A DNA stretch of 64,000 bases, from NCBI RefSeq assembly GCF_902459655.1, contig NZ_CABPSB010000001.1, positions 186,001 through 250,000 on the forward strand, given 5' to 3'. This DNA comes from Pandoraea anhela. Lineage in GTDB: Bacteria > Pseudomonadota > Gammaproteobacteria > Burkholderiales > Burkholderiaceae. The translations under genes were made by a program, and so were the position numbers. Positions 1 through 8,702 of the stretch are shown here, one piece after another; the first letter of the stretch is position 1; every line of letters begins with the position of its first letter. The notes under the pieces were generated by a model, which made no database searches, was not told the DNA's origin, and saw only the letters and a list, made by a program, of their open reading frames with translations.

Positions 1-710
1 CCTGCGCGAATCATCGCCAACTGGGCCAGATCGCTGTCGGCGCGAAACGCGAACGTATCGCGCGACCACACCGGCATACCGCGCGTGGCTTCGCGCAGGA
101 ACGGCGTCATCTGATCGAAGCCGATCACCGCGTGATGCGCGAGATCGGCCAGCGACGCCGGCACGCCGTGCCGCGCGAGGTAGTCGTCGCGTGCGTGGAG
201 CCCGACGTCGACGGTGCCCACGCGACGCGCGATCAGCGCGTCTTGCTGCGGCGGCGCCATGCGCACGGCGATATCCACTTCGCGGTGCAGCAAATCCTGA
301 ATCCGGTTCGTGGGCACGAGTTCCAGGACGAGCCCGGGATGCGCACGGCGCAACGCCGTCAGGATCGGCGGCAGCACTTCCACGCCGACCACCTCACTGG
401 CCGAGATCCGCACGACCCCGCGCACGCCGTCGCCCTGGCTGCACGCCGCCCGCTCGAACGCCAATGCCGTGTGCTGCATTGCCTGGGCCTGCGAGCGTAG
501 AGACTGCGCGGCATCGGTCGGCAACAATCCCGTCTGCGAGCGCGTGAAAAGCGTTTTCCCCAGCGCCGACTCCAGCGCGGCGATGTGGCGACCGGCGGTG
601 GGTTGCGTGATGCCCAATGCCCGCGCCCCGCCCGATAACGAGCCTTCCGTGAGCACGGCGAGAAACGTGCGGTAAAGATCCCAACTGAGATGACCGAGAT
701 TCGAGGCCAT
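1..710 (-). CDS. LysR-family regulator (3' end beyond window)
   Basis: The reverse strand encodes 236 visible residues beginning MASNLGHLSWDLYRTF. An N-terminal winged helix-turn-helix (about residues 8-66, with GGARALGITQPTAGRHIAALE) is followed by a LysR effector domain (VRISASEVVGVEVLPP). The C-terminus lies outside the window. The gene is divergent from the NAD(P)-binding gene at 829, and the 118-bp gap holds an ATAC-N6-GTAT palindrome, so it probably controls that neighbour and itself. The inducer is unknown. Confidence 0.88.
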   Translation of the reverse strand, partial: MASNLGHLSWDLYRTFLAVLTEGSLSGGARALGITQPTAGRHIAALESALGKTLFTRSQTGLLPTDAAQSLRSQAQAMQHTALAFERAACSQGDGVRGVVRISASEVVGVEVLPPILTALRRAHPGLVLELVPTNRIQDLLHREVDIAVRMAPPQQDALIARRVGTVDVGLHARDDYLARHGVPASLADLAHHAVIGFDQMTPFLREATRGMPVWSRDTFAFRADSDLAQLAMIRA

Positions 711-730
711 ATTCAATGTCGCTCCGAGGC

Positions 731-744
731 ATACAAAAATGTAT
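731..744. promoter_or_regulatory. Probable LysR operator in divergent gap
   Basis: The 14-bp palindrome ATACAAAAATGTAT lies 21 bp from the LysR start and 85 bp from the divergent gene. The ATAC-N6-GTAT form resembles LysR half-site pairs. A second imperfect pair, GCCGA (746-750) and TCGGC (761-765), follows. Binding is inferred. Confidence 0.45.
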
Positions 745-828
745 AGCCGATAGATGATTTTCGGCAATTTTATTCTAGCTGCCCCGCGCGGAAAATGGCC
801 TCACCCACAACGAACGAGGTCCGATCTC

Positions 829-1869
829 ATGACGCATTCGACTCAATGGAAAATATCCCGCGCGCTGGTGCTCGGTGCGACGGGCGGCATCGGCGGTGAA
901 GTCACGCGGCAATTGCTTGACGCCGGCTGGCAGGTGCGCGCGTTGCGTCGTGGCGGTGCGCCGGACGCCACGGCGAACGCCTCCGATGACGTGACGCCCA
1001 ACATCAGCGGCATCGAATGGATCGATGGCGACGCCATGCACGCCTGCGATGTGCTGAGCGCCGCACGCGATTGCGACGTCATCGTGCACGCCGTCAATCC
1101 ACCGGGGTATCGCCACTGGAATACGCAGGTGCTGCCGATGCTCGACAACACGATCGCTGCCGCAACGCGATACGGCGCTACCGTCGTGCTGCCGGGCACC
1201 GTCTACAACTACGGCCCCGAGACGTTCCCGTTACTGCATGAAGACGCGCCGCAGCGTCCCCGCACCCGCAAGGGCAAGATCCGCGCGACGATGGAAGGCC
1301 GCCTGCTCGATGCGAGCCGCACGGGCGTGCAGACGATCATCGTGCGCGCCGGCGATTACTTCGGACCGCGCACGCGCAATAGCTGGTTCGGTCAGGGCCT
1401 AGTGAAGCCGGGGCAAACGACGCGCGTCGTGCAAATTCCGAACGCCCCCGGCGTCGGGCACGAATGGTCGTATCTGCCGGACGTCGCCCGCACGATGGTC
1501 ATGCTAATCGAGCGCCGTCACACCCTCGCCGATTTCGCCAACTTCCACATGGCCGGTCACTGGGATGCCGACGGCGCCGAGATGGCCGCCGCCATCGTGC
1601 GTGTAATGGCGCGCCAAGGTGTCGAGGTAACGACCCGACGCTTTCCCTGGTGGCTGATGACGATGCTGTCGCCCTTCGTGACCACGCTGCGCGAACTGCG
1701 GGAGATGCGATACCTCTGGCAACAACCGGTGCGCATGGATAACACGCGGCTCCTCGACGTCCTCGGCGAGGAGCCTCACACGCCGCTCGACGTCGCCGTG
1801 CGCGCCACGCTCGAAGGACTCGGATGCCTGCCCGGCAAGCCCTCGGCCAAAGGCTTCGTCTACCCCTGA
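829..1869 (+). CDS. NAD(P)-binding Rossmann protein (epimerase/SDR-like)
   Basis: A 346-residue protein with an N-terminal dinucleotide-binding motif LVLGATGGIGGEV (about residues 11-23), typical of extended SDR/NAD-dependent epimerase folds. Later segments such as PGTVYNYGPE and VRAGDYFGPRT match this family's substrate region. ATG 829 is chosen over an upstream in-frame ATG at 754 because GAGG sits about 10 bp before it. The substrate is unknown. The divergent LysR gene is the likely regulator. Confidence 0.82.
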   Translation: MTHSTQWKISRALVLGATGGIGGEVTRQLLDAGWQVRALRRGGAPDATANASDDVTPNISGIEWIDGDAMHACDVLSAARDCDVIVHAVNPPGYRHWNTQVLPMLDNTIAAATRYGATVVLPGTVYNYGPETFPLLHEDAPQRPRTRKGKIRATMEGRLLDASRTGVQTIIVRAGDYFGPRTRNSWFGQGLVKPGQTTRVVQIPNAPGVGHEWSYLPDVARTMVMLIERRHTLADFANFHMAGHWDADGAEMAAAIVRVMARQGVEVTTRRFPWWLMTMLSPFVTTLRELREMRYLWQQPVRMDNTRLLDVLGEEPHTPLDVAVRATLEGLGCLPGKPSAKGFVYP

Positions 1870-1971
1870 CCCTCGCCCCGCCTCGGACTCGCCTGGGGCG
1901 GCGCCGGACAGTCTCACGGCCAGTCGCCACCGCCACGTGCCGGGACGACACGCGATGACGGCGGGTCGCGC

Positions 1972-2000
1972 TTGAGCTGTCACGCACGCCGTACTATAGT
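1972..2000 (+). promoter_or_regulatory. Sigma-70 promoter for the FRG-domain gene
   Basis: TTGAGC (1972-1977) and TATAGT (1995-2000) are separated by 17 bp, close to the consensus. Transcription would start near 2007, giving a 5' leader of about 55 nt before the ATG at 2063. Confidence 0.6.
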
Positions 2001-2062
2001 GACCGGCGTCGCGCCGCACTTGCCGTGACCTGGCGTCCTCAACATCAAGGATTTCGCCCACT

Positions 2063-2848
2063 ATGGACACCACTGTCGTCGAGAGCTGGAAGGATTTCAT
2101 GGCGCTGTCTTCCCGCTTCGAAGGCTGGGCGTTTCGCGGGCAGCAAGACGCCCGGTGGCATCTCCAAAGCTCCCTGTCGCGCTATCTGCACGCGTATGTG
2201 GCCGACAAGGAGCAGTGGCGCAGTCGCGAGGCCCGCGCGATCCGCATCTTCCGGCGCAAGGCGCACAACCATGTGCCCTGGCCCGCGCTGCTGCACGACG
2301 ACCTGCGTTGCCTCGGGCTGATGCAGCACCATGGCGCCCCCACCCGTTTGCTCGATTTCACGAAGTCGCCCTTTGTCGCGGCGTTCTTCGCCCTGGAACG
2401 CGCCACGTCCGATTCGGCCATCTTCGCGCTCAACACCCCCGCGCTGTACGACGACCGCGCGCGCCCTCGCCATGCGTCGTGGCTGACCCGCGATACGATC
2501 GATCCACGCGTCAAGGGAAATATGGAGAAGTACTTCCTCGGTAACGACAACGAGGTGGTCTGGTTCGGCGAACCCGAGGAGATGGATGGCCGCCTGATCG
2601 CCCAGTCCGGCACATTCGTCGTGCCCGGCGTGATCGACCGGCCGTTGCATCGCATTCTCGACGGATACGAGAGCGACGAGCCGTTGCTGCGCAAGATCGT
2701 GCTGCCGGTCGCGCTGCGCGCCGACGCCATGAAGTGGCTCTACCGGATGAACGTCACGAACGCGTCGCTGTTCCCGGACCTCGACGGGCTGGCGCGCTCG
2801 ATCGCCGTCGAAATCGAAATGGTCTGGCCGACGCAGACGCTGGGCTAA
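2063..2848 (+). CDS. FRG-domain protein
   Basis: A 261-residue protein with the FRG signature: GWAFRGQQDARWHLQSSL near residue 24, then LGLMQHHGAPTRLLDF and SPFVAAFFAL in the middle. FRG domains occur in bacterial proteins of largely unknown activity and are sometimes found in defence or stress loci. No membrane segment or signal peptide is visible. It stands alone behind its own promoter, with no toxin-antitoxin partner or nuclease beside it, so no function is assigned. Confidence 0.85.
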   Translation: MDTTVVESWKDFMALSSRFEGWAFRGQQDARWHLQSSLSRYLHAYVADKEQWRSREARAIRIFRRKAHNHVPWPALLHDDLRCLGLMQHHGAPTRLLDFTKSPFVAAFFALERATSDSAIFALNTPALYDDRARPRHASWLTRDTIDPRVKGNMEKYFLGNDNEVVWFGEPEEMDGRLIAQSGTFVVPGVIDRPLHRILDGYESDEPLLRKIVLPVALRADAMKWLYRMNVTNASLFPDLDGLARSIAVEIEMVWPTQTLG

Positions 2849-2932
2849 GCGGGGTCGAAACGGTCACAACAACGCGATTGTGGCAACCGTGGCGACCATG
2901 CCCATTACCCCGACCGCGACGCGAAACCCGGG

Positions 2933-4333
2933 TCAGAGCAGTCGCTCGAGAAAGCTCGCGCCGCCCGACTTGCGGGCGGCCTTGTTGGCGTACATGCGCT
3001 GGTCAGCCACCCGGAAGAGTTCGGTCATCGACTCGCCATCGTCCGGGAAGACGGCGACACCGACGCTGACGCGCACCGTCAGGCTGGCGTCGTTCACTGA
3101 AATGGCCTGCTCGATTTCGGCACGCAGGCGCGTTACCGCAAAATCGATCCTGTCGACGACTTCCGCATCCTGCACGAGTGCCACGAACTCGTCGCCCGAA
3201 TAACGCGCCACAACGCCGCTATCGGCCACGCCCGCCTTCATGCGTCGGCCGATTTCCTTGAGCAGTAAGTCGCCGGCGGCATGCCCGAGGCCGTCGTTCA
3301 CCGCCTTGAAACCGTCGATGTCCGCGAAGAGCAGCGCCAGTTTGCCGTTGGTGCGTTGTGCACGACGCACCGCCTCACCGGCGAATTCCCCGAACGTGCG
3401 ACGGTTCGGCAGCCCCGTCAACTCGTCGAAACGGGCCGCATTGTAGAGATCGTCGATCAATTGCTTGCGCTCGATCGCCAACGCCGTCTGGTCGCAGACG
3501 AACGCGAGCAGACGTTGCGCCGCCTCGGCCTGCAATGCCCGGACCGGGCCGTAAATCATCAGCGTGCCGACCGCGCGCCGCGCCGTATGCATTGGCAGCA
3601 CGGCCAGCGCATGCCTCGCCGCCTCGACGTTATCGTCCAGCGATAACGGCTCGGTGCGCATCGCCGCAGGCGCATCGGCACCGGTGTTCCCCGACGCGCT
3701 TTCGACCAGTCGCCAGAGCGGTTCCTGCGCGTTGGTGGCCTGTACCGAGAGTTGTTCGGCCTGCGGCCAGTCGAGCAGCGGCACGTCGGCGCTGTCGCGG
3801 TACTGATACGCTTTTTCCCACACGCGCAGTGCCGCGTCGCACGTCGTCACCACGATCGCGTCAATGGGGAACAGCGTCCCCAGCGTGTCGTGCACGGCTT
3901 TGCACAGGGAGCGGATATCGGCGGCGTCGTGTGCCGCTTCGGAGATCGAGTAGGTGGCGCGCTGAAGCGCTTCGGCGCGCTTTCTGGCGGAGACGTCGCG
4001 CGCGACGCCGATGCGCAGCCCGTGCGCTTCGGACCATCGCGCAGACCACATGATGTGGACGTAATGTCCGTCCTTATGGATGTAACGGTTCTCGAAGCCG
4101 ATGCGGGGACGGCCCGCCATGACAAGTCTGGACTCTTCGATGGTGCGCTCGCGGTCCTCTTTGGCCACGTAATCGATCATCGGGCGTCCCATCAATTCTT
4201 GCGGCGAGTAACCGAGAATATGTTCGCAGGCCGGGCTCACATACACGAGAGTCCCGGTCTGATTGACGAGAAACACTGCGTCCAGCAGCAGCTCCATACA
4301 GCTGACCAGGACGTCTTTTGTTACGAATTCCAT
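2933..4333 (-). CDS. PAS-GAF-GGDEF diguanylate cyclase
   Basis: A 466-residue soluble signalling protein. An N-terminal PAS domain (about 12-125, DAVFLVNQTGTLVYVSPACEHILGYS) is followed by a GAF-like domain (about 150-290) and a C-terminal GGDEF domain (about 305-460: DELTGLPNRRTFGEF, then RYSGDEF as active-site loop). SGDEF is an accepted functional variant for c-di-GMP synthesis. No RxxD inhibitory site is visible at the usual position. ATG 4333 is preferred to an upstream TTG at 4381, although no strong ribosome site is seen. It is monocistronic and probably senses a cytoplasmic signal. Confidence 0.87.
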   Translation of the reverse strand: MEFVTKDVLVSCMELLLDAVFLVNQTGTLVYVSPACEHILGYSPQELMGRPMIDYVAKEDRERTIEESRLVMAGRPRIGFENRYIHKDGHYVHIMWSARWSEAHGLRIGVARDVSARKRAEALQRATYSISEAAHDAADIRSLCKAVHDTLGTLFPIDAIVVTTCDAALRVWEKAYQYRDSADVPLLDWPQAEQLSVQATNAQEPLWRLVESASGNTGADAPAAMRTEPLSLDDNVEAARHALAVLPMHTARRAVGTLMIYGPVRALQAEAAQRLLAFVCDQTALAIERKQLIDDLYNAARFDELTGLPNRRTFGEFAGEAVRRAQRTNGKLALLFADIDGFKAVNDGLGHAAGDLLLKEIGRRMKAGVADSGVVARYSGDEFVALVQDAEVVDRIDFAVTRLRAEIEQAISVNDASLTVRVSVGVAVFPDDGESMTELFRVADQRMYANKAARKSGGASFLERLL

Positions 4334-4771
4334 TTGTTTCGAACGGCCGTGAAGCGTGAGGCCGATATCAGGCAATCTCAATATGTGAATATTTCATCAC
4401 AACGACAACGCAAGCCTTGCGATTGCCTTCCCGCCCCCGACACGTGCCGCCTAAAAAATGAGCTGCCTGACCCTGCGTGGCGTTACGACGTCGGCGGCGC
4501 ATTCCGCCCGGACCTTTTGGCATGCACATCGTACTCGTTGCGAAGCCGCCCGATGCTTGCTGCCATCTTGTCCCGATTGTTATTCGTTTTTACCCGCCCT
4601 TCGCGCCCCGTTGTTTTCAATTCCCGGGTTCTGGCGATTGTCACTTGCGAAATTCAAATACGCAACCGCCAAAATGCGCGCGTGGCGGCTGCGCGACGGG
4701 CCTGCCGGCCCTGTGTAGTAAGCTGATTCATCGCCTCCCACGCGGATGGCGATTCACGACAGGAGACAACC
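4334..4771. other. Intergenic region without a recognisable gene
   Basis: About 440 bp separate the divergent cyclase and VOC genes. Overlapping short open frames occur, but none has a ribosome site or family resemblance. The stretch is locally AT-richer around 4570-4680, consistent with promoters for both flanking genes. I could not pick out a specific -35/-10 pair with confidence. Confidence 0.5.
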
Positions 4772-5242
4772 ATGACGAAGCTCGTTACCTGCGTTTGGTT
4801 CAACGCTCAGGCGCGCGAAGCCGCTGAATTCTACGCCGCGACGTTTCCCGACAGTTACGTTCAGGCGCGTCACATCTCCCCCATACCCGGTATCGGTACC
4901 GGCAATGAACTGACGGTCGAGTTCACGGTGCTGGGCCGGGCTTTCGTGGGCCTGAATGGCGGGCCCGAGTTTCAGCCCAACGAAGCCGTCAGCTTCATGG
5001 TCGTCACCCAGGATCAGGAAGAGACCGACCGCTACTGGAATGCGATTCTCGGCAACGGCGGTGCGGAATCCGCATGCGGCTGGTGCAAGGATCGTTGGGG
5101 CGTCTCCTGGCAGATCACGCCGCAGCGACTGCTCGACCTCATGGCGGACCCCGACGTCGCAAAGGCCCGCCGGGCGATGGAGGCGATGATGACGATGCGC
5201 AAGATCGATATCGCGGCGCTGGATCGCGCAGCCGCAGGCTGA
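4772..5242 (+). CDS. VOC-superfamily (PhnB/3-dmu-9_3-mt-like) protein
   Basis: A 156-residue protein with the pattern of the PhnB-like VOC family: KLVTCVWFNAQAREAAEFY at the N-terminus, an internal FMVVTQDQEETDRYW, and WGVSWQITPQRL in the second module. Such proteins fold as paired beta-alpha-beta modules and are often metal-binding or enzyme-like, but most have unknown substrates. The ATG is preceded by AGGAGA. It is monocistronic between unrelated genes. Confidence 0.85.
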   Translation: MTKLVTCVWFNAQAREAAEFYAATFPDSYVQARHISPIPGIGTGNELTVEFTVLGRAFVGLNGGPEFQPNEAVSFMVVTQDQEETDRYWNAILGNGGAESACGWCKDRWGVSWQITPQRLLDLMADPDVAKARRAMEAMMTMRKIDIAALDRAAAG

Positions 5243-5317
5243 GCCCCCCACTGCGCTTCGCCGTTCACCTCCCGCTGACGTCGGGGTGGCTGACGCTGAT
5301 TCGCTGAAGTCCGGCCC

Positions 5318-5998
5318 TTACTTCCCCATTTCGACCTTGGCGGACACTTCCCGTGCTTCGCTCAGGTGGTGGCGGAGCGTCGGCAACGTTTTCTGCGCAA
5401 AGGCGCGCAGATCGGGATCCTGCCCCTTCTCGGCCTCGGTCCGGAACAGCGTGACGGCCTTTTCATGCGCGTCGGGCCCGGCGATATCGAGATAAGCGAT
5501 GTCGAACTCGCGTCCCGTCTTCCCCTTCAATGCTTCGATGTCGGGGTCCACGGCGGCGTCGTTCGGCACACTCACGCCCTTCTTCGCCGCGAGTTGACGC
5601 AGCGCCTCGTTGACCTTGCTGTGATCGGTCACCATCTGCTGGGCGAATCGCTTGACGGACGGATGCCGCGAACGCTGCGCCGCCAACTGACTGGCCTGCA
5701 CTTCCGTCTTGCCGGCCTTATGTGCCTTGTCGACGAACTCGGCGAACTCCGCGAAATCCGCGCTAGTGCCTGCCGTCGGCTGCCCGGCGCGCACGGCCCT
5801 CGGTGAGACCTTCGGCGCGGCGTGGGTGACGTCCTGCCCCGCCCCGATGCCCGCCTGATCGGTGCCGCCTCCCTGAGCCGGCACGCCCTTCGGCAACTCC
5901 TGCCCCATGGCAGACGAGGCGAACGGTCCCGCCAGCAGCGATGCGAATGCCGCACCGAGCACGCAGGTACGGCGCAAGATAATGTGTCCTGAATGCAT
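5318..5998 (-). CDS. Exported DUF4142 protein
   Basis: A 226-residue protein with a signal peptide (arginines near residue 9, then LGAAFASLLAGPFASSAMGQ) and a C-terminal DUF4142 domain, a ferritin-like helical bundle. Typical motifs are VQASQLAAQRS, MVTDHSKVNEAL, AHEKAVTLF and LRHHLSEA. A low-complexity Gly/Pro/Ala linker separates the two. ATG 5998 follows a GGGAGGG ribosome site. It lies 38 bp downstream of, and co-directional with, the sigma-54 activator, so the two may share a transcript. Function is unknown; periplasmic location is inferred. Confidence 0.85.
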   Translation of the reverse strand: MHSGHIILRRTCVLGAAFASLLAGPFASSAMGQELPKGVPAQGGGTDQAGIGAGQDVTHAAPKVSPRAVRAGQPTAGTSADFAEFAEFVDKAHKAGKTEVQASQLAAQRSRHPSVKRFAQQMVTDHSKVNEALRQLAAKKGVSVPNDAAVDPDIEALKGKTGREFDIAYLDIAGPDAHEKAVTLFRTEAEKGQDPDLRAFAQKTLPTLRHHLSEAREVSAKVEMGK

Positions 5999-6036
5999 AT
6001 GGCCCTCCCGGAATGGGTATTGCGATGGATGCGTGG

Positions 6037-7482
6037 TTATCCCGACATCCGCGCCAGCCGTGCGTATAGCGTCTTCAGGCTGATGCCGAGCTGTCGCGCC
6101 GCGCGCGCCTTCACGCCGCCGCATTGGGCGAGCGCGCCGAGGATGACCTGACGGTCGAGATCGGCCAGCGGCGCATCGAGCGAGATGGACGTGCGGTCGT
6201 CTTGCACGGGAAACTGTGCAAGCACTTCGACGATCGGTGGCGGCAGCGAATCGATGCACGTCGTGCGGCTCAGAATGCGCATGCGCTGCACGAAGTTGCG
6301 CAACTCGCGCACGTTGCCCGGCCAGTCGTGGCGACGCAGCGCGGACAGGACGTGCGGGGCGAAATGCATCGCCCGGCCGTCGAGCGCGTTGGCCTCGTCG
6401 AGAATCGCCTGTGCGAGCAACGTCACGTCGTCGCCGCGTTCGCGCAACGGCGGCAACGTCACGGGGAAAACGTTCAGACGATGAAAGAGATCGGGCCGGA
6501 GCTTGCCTGCACGCATGGCGACGTCGGGCGGAACATTGGTCGCAGCGACGATGCGCACATCCACGGCAATTTCCTGCGTGCCGCCCAGACGCATCAGCTT
6601 GCCGGTCTCGAGCACCCGCAACAGATTGACTTGCGATGGCAGCGGCATTTCCGCGATCTCGTCGAGAAACAGCGTACCGCCGTGCGCCCGCTCGAAGAAC
6701 CCGCGATGCCGTCGCTCCGCGCCGGTGAAGCTGCCCCGGTCGTGCCCGAACACTTCGCTCTCCACGAGATTCGGCGCGATGGCGCCGCAGTTCACGGCAA
6801 GGAACGGCCCGTCACGCCGCTCGCTCAGATCGTGCACGGCGCGCGCCGCCAACTCTTTGCCCGTCCCGGATTCGCCGGTGAGCAACACCGCCGCGTCCGT
6901 GGGGCCTACGCGGGCGAGCGCGTCGAACACGCACCGCATCGCATCGGACTGGCCCAGCAGCCCCGAAAACGGTGGCAAGGCGGGTGTCGACGCCCCGGCA
7001 TCACTTCGCGGCGCACGGGGGAAACCATGAAGCGGCGCGCGCAATAACGGCCAGTCACTCGCGACGGCAACCTCGGTGGCGCGGGCGATCCATTCCCCTG
7101 CGCGCTCACGATCGCCGGGCAGCACGAGATAGTCGCTCGCGCCACGGCGCAATGCCTGCACCGCACTCTCCCAGCCGGGGCGCGCCGTACACATCACCAC
7201 ATCGAGATCACGGCGACGCGCCCAACCGTCCAGCACGTCGAAGCCGCTGCCGTCCGGCATCTCCACATCGGTCATGACGAGCGACGGAGGCGCTTGCGAC
7301 AGACGCGCGTCGGCCTCGGCAAGCGTGCTCGCCCAGGCAGGCGGCGGGAGCGTCGGCGGGCACAATGCCTGACATAACGCAGACAATGCGTCGCGCGTGA
7401 CCTTGTCCGCGCCGACCAGCAGAATGGGCGACCGGTCGGCGGCGAAACCGATGTCGTGCAACCCGTCTGACTCGATGGACAT
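6037..7482 (-). CDS. Sigma-54 activator with degenerate receiver domain
   Basis: A 481-residue NtrC-type regulator: receiver-like domain (about 18-135), AAA+ domain (about 172-400) and Fis-type helix-turn-helix (RAARQLGISLKTLYARL, C-terminal). Walker A is GESGTGKE (203-210), the sigma-54 loop is GSFTGA (250-255, where GAFTGA is usual), and Walker B is TLFLDEI. The receiver keeps the phosphoacceptor Asp72 (VMTDVEMPDG). However, the acidic pair is replaced (LLVGADKVTR) and the usual Lys before Pro is Leu (DYLVLPG), so phosphorylation control is doubtful. ATG 7482 has GGAGGG upstream and is preferred to TTG 7497. A second activator is divergent. Confidence 0.88.
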   Translation of the reverse strand: MSIESDGLHDIGFAADRSPILLVGADKVTRDALSALCQALCPPTLPPPAWASTLAEADARLSQAPPSLVMTDVEMPDGSGFDVLDGWARRRDLDVVMCTARPGWESAVQALRRGASDYLVLPGDRERAGEWIARATEVAVASDWPLLRAPLHGFPRAPRSDAGASTPALPPFSGLLGQSDAMRCVFDALARVGPTDAAVLLTGESGTGKELAARAVHDLSERRDGPFLAVNCGAIAPNLVESEVFGHDRGSFTGAERRHRGFFERAHGGTLFLDEIAEMPLPSQVNLLRVLETGKLMRLGGTQEIAVDVRIVAATNVPPDVAMRAGKLRPDLFHRLNVFPVTLPPLRERGDDVTLLAQAILDEANALDGRAMHFAPHVLSALRRHDWPGNVRELRNFVQRMRILSRTTCIDSLPPPIVEVLAQFPVQDDRTSISLDAPLADLDRQVILGALAQCGGVKARAARQLGISLKTLYARLARMSG

Positions 7483-7648
7483 GAACCCTCCGGACAACGG
7501 CAGATGCCTGTTCGACTACGCGATTTGCGATGCCGTTCGGCACGCTGTCATCGAAACTTCCTATGCGATGCCGTCATCGGTTACAGAATTTCAATGTCGA
7601 ATTGGCGAGCGCACGGGATATTCGTGGTGCGCTTCGCGTCACACCGGC

Positions 7649-8602
7649 ATGACACCTGCGCCCGACTCTGCTGCTTTGCTCGGTCACTCCGCCGCGATTC
7701 GCGCCTTGCGCGCGCAAATCGATCGCGTTGCGCGCACGTCGCTGAGCGTATTGATTCTCGGTGAAAGCGGAAGCGGCAAAGAGCTTGTTGCACGTGCGCT
7801 GCACGCCGGGAGCGAGCGGCGCGACGGGCCTTTCGTGGTGGTGCCCTGCGGGGCGATGCCGGTCGATCTTGCCGAATCGCAATGGTTCGGTCACGAGCGC
7901 GGTAGCTTTACCGGCGCGATCGACCGGCGGCGCGGGTATTTCGAGACGGCGCATGGCGGCACCCTGTTTCTCGACGAAATCGGCGACATGCCGCCGCCGA
8001 TGCAGGTCAAGCTGCTGCGCGCGCTCGAAGCGGGGAGCGTGTGTCGCGTCGGCGGCAGCCAGCCGGTGCCGGTGGATGTGCGCGTGATCGCCGCGACGCG
8101 TCACGACGTCTCACACGCGCTGCGCAGCGGGGCGTTGCGCGACGACCTGCTCTACCGGCTCGCTGCCTTCGTCGTGCAAGTGCCGGCGCTGCGGCATCGC
8201 GATGGCGACGTGACAGCGCTCGCGACCGCGCATGTCAACATGCTCAACGCCCGGGCGCGCGCGCAGGCTCAGCCGAAGCGGCTGTCGGCCACGTCGCTGC
8301 GCGCGTTGAGCGATTACGCCTGGCCCGGCAACGTTCGTGAGTTGCACCACGTCGTCGAGCGAGCCTTCATCCTCGCCGACGACGTGATCCGGATTGCCAT
8401 CGATGCCGTCCCGCCGCCCGATCCCGTCGTTCATGACGGTACGCTGGAACTGCCTCGCACCATGACGCTGGCCGACGCGCAATATCGCTTCATTACTGCG
8501 TCGCTGGTCCACCACGAAAACGACAAGCCTCGCACCGCACGCGCGCTCGGCGTGAGCCTGAAGACGCTTTACAACCGTCTGTCGACGCGCGCAGCGCCCT
8601 GA
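7649..8602 (+). CDS. Sigma-54 activator lacking a receiver domain
   Basis: An AAA+ sigma-54 activator of about 317 residues counted from ATG 7649. The frame is open upstream with other ATGs at 7568 and 7484, and no start has a clear ribosome site. Walker A is GESGSGKE, the sigma-54 contact loop is GSFTGA (85-90), and Walker B is TLFLDEIGD. The arginine-finger region and [12 protein letters not shown] follow, then a Fis-type helix-turn-helix ([17 protein letters not shown]). No sensory domain precedes the ATPase, so activity may be set by a partner protein or by expression level. The divergent activator is the obvious partner. Target promoters are not identified. Confidence 0.83.
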   Translation: MTPAPDSAALLGHSAAIRALRAQIDRVARTSLSVLILGESGSGKELVARALHAGSERRDGPFVVVPCGAMPVDLAESQWFGHERGSFTGAIDRRRGYFETAHGGTLFLDEIGDMPPPMQVKLLRALEAGSVCRVGGSQPVPVDVRVIAATRHDVSHALRSGALRDDLLYRLAAFVVQVPALRHRDGDVTALATAHVNMLNARARAQAQPKRLSATSLRALSDYAWPGNVRELHHVVERAFILADDVIRIAIDAVPPPDPVVHDGTLELPRTMTLADAQYRFITASLVHHENDKPRTARALGVSLKTLYNRLSTRAAP

Positions 8603-8628
8603 TCCAGTCAATCCAGTCAATCCAGTCC
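8602..8628. repeat. 9-bp tandem repeat, three units
   Basis: Units ATCCAGTCA, ATCCAGTCA and ATCCAGTCC follow one another between the convergent activator and BON genes, starting at the last base of the activator stop codon. Confidence 0.85.
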
Positions 8629-8702
8629 ACATTGCCGATGCGGCTGACGCGGTCGCGCCCCCTCTGTGTGTCTTGCGTTGCGACCGCGGCAGCATGCCGG
8701 GC

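Noticed and set aside
4458-4718. Small plus-strand ORF before the VOC gene
   Set aside because: No ribosome site, rare-residue composition (Cys/Arg-rich) and overlap with another equally weak frame.
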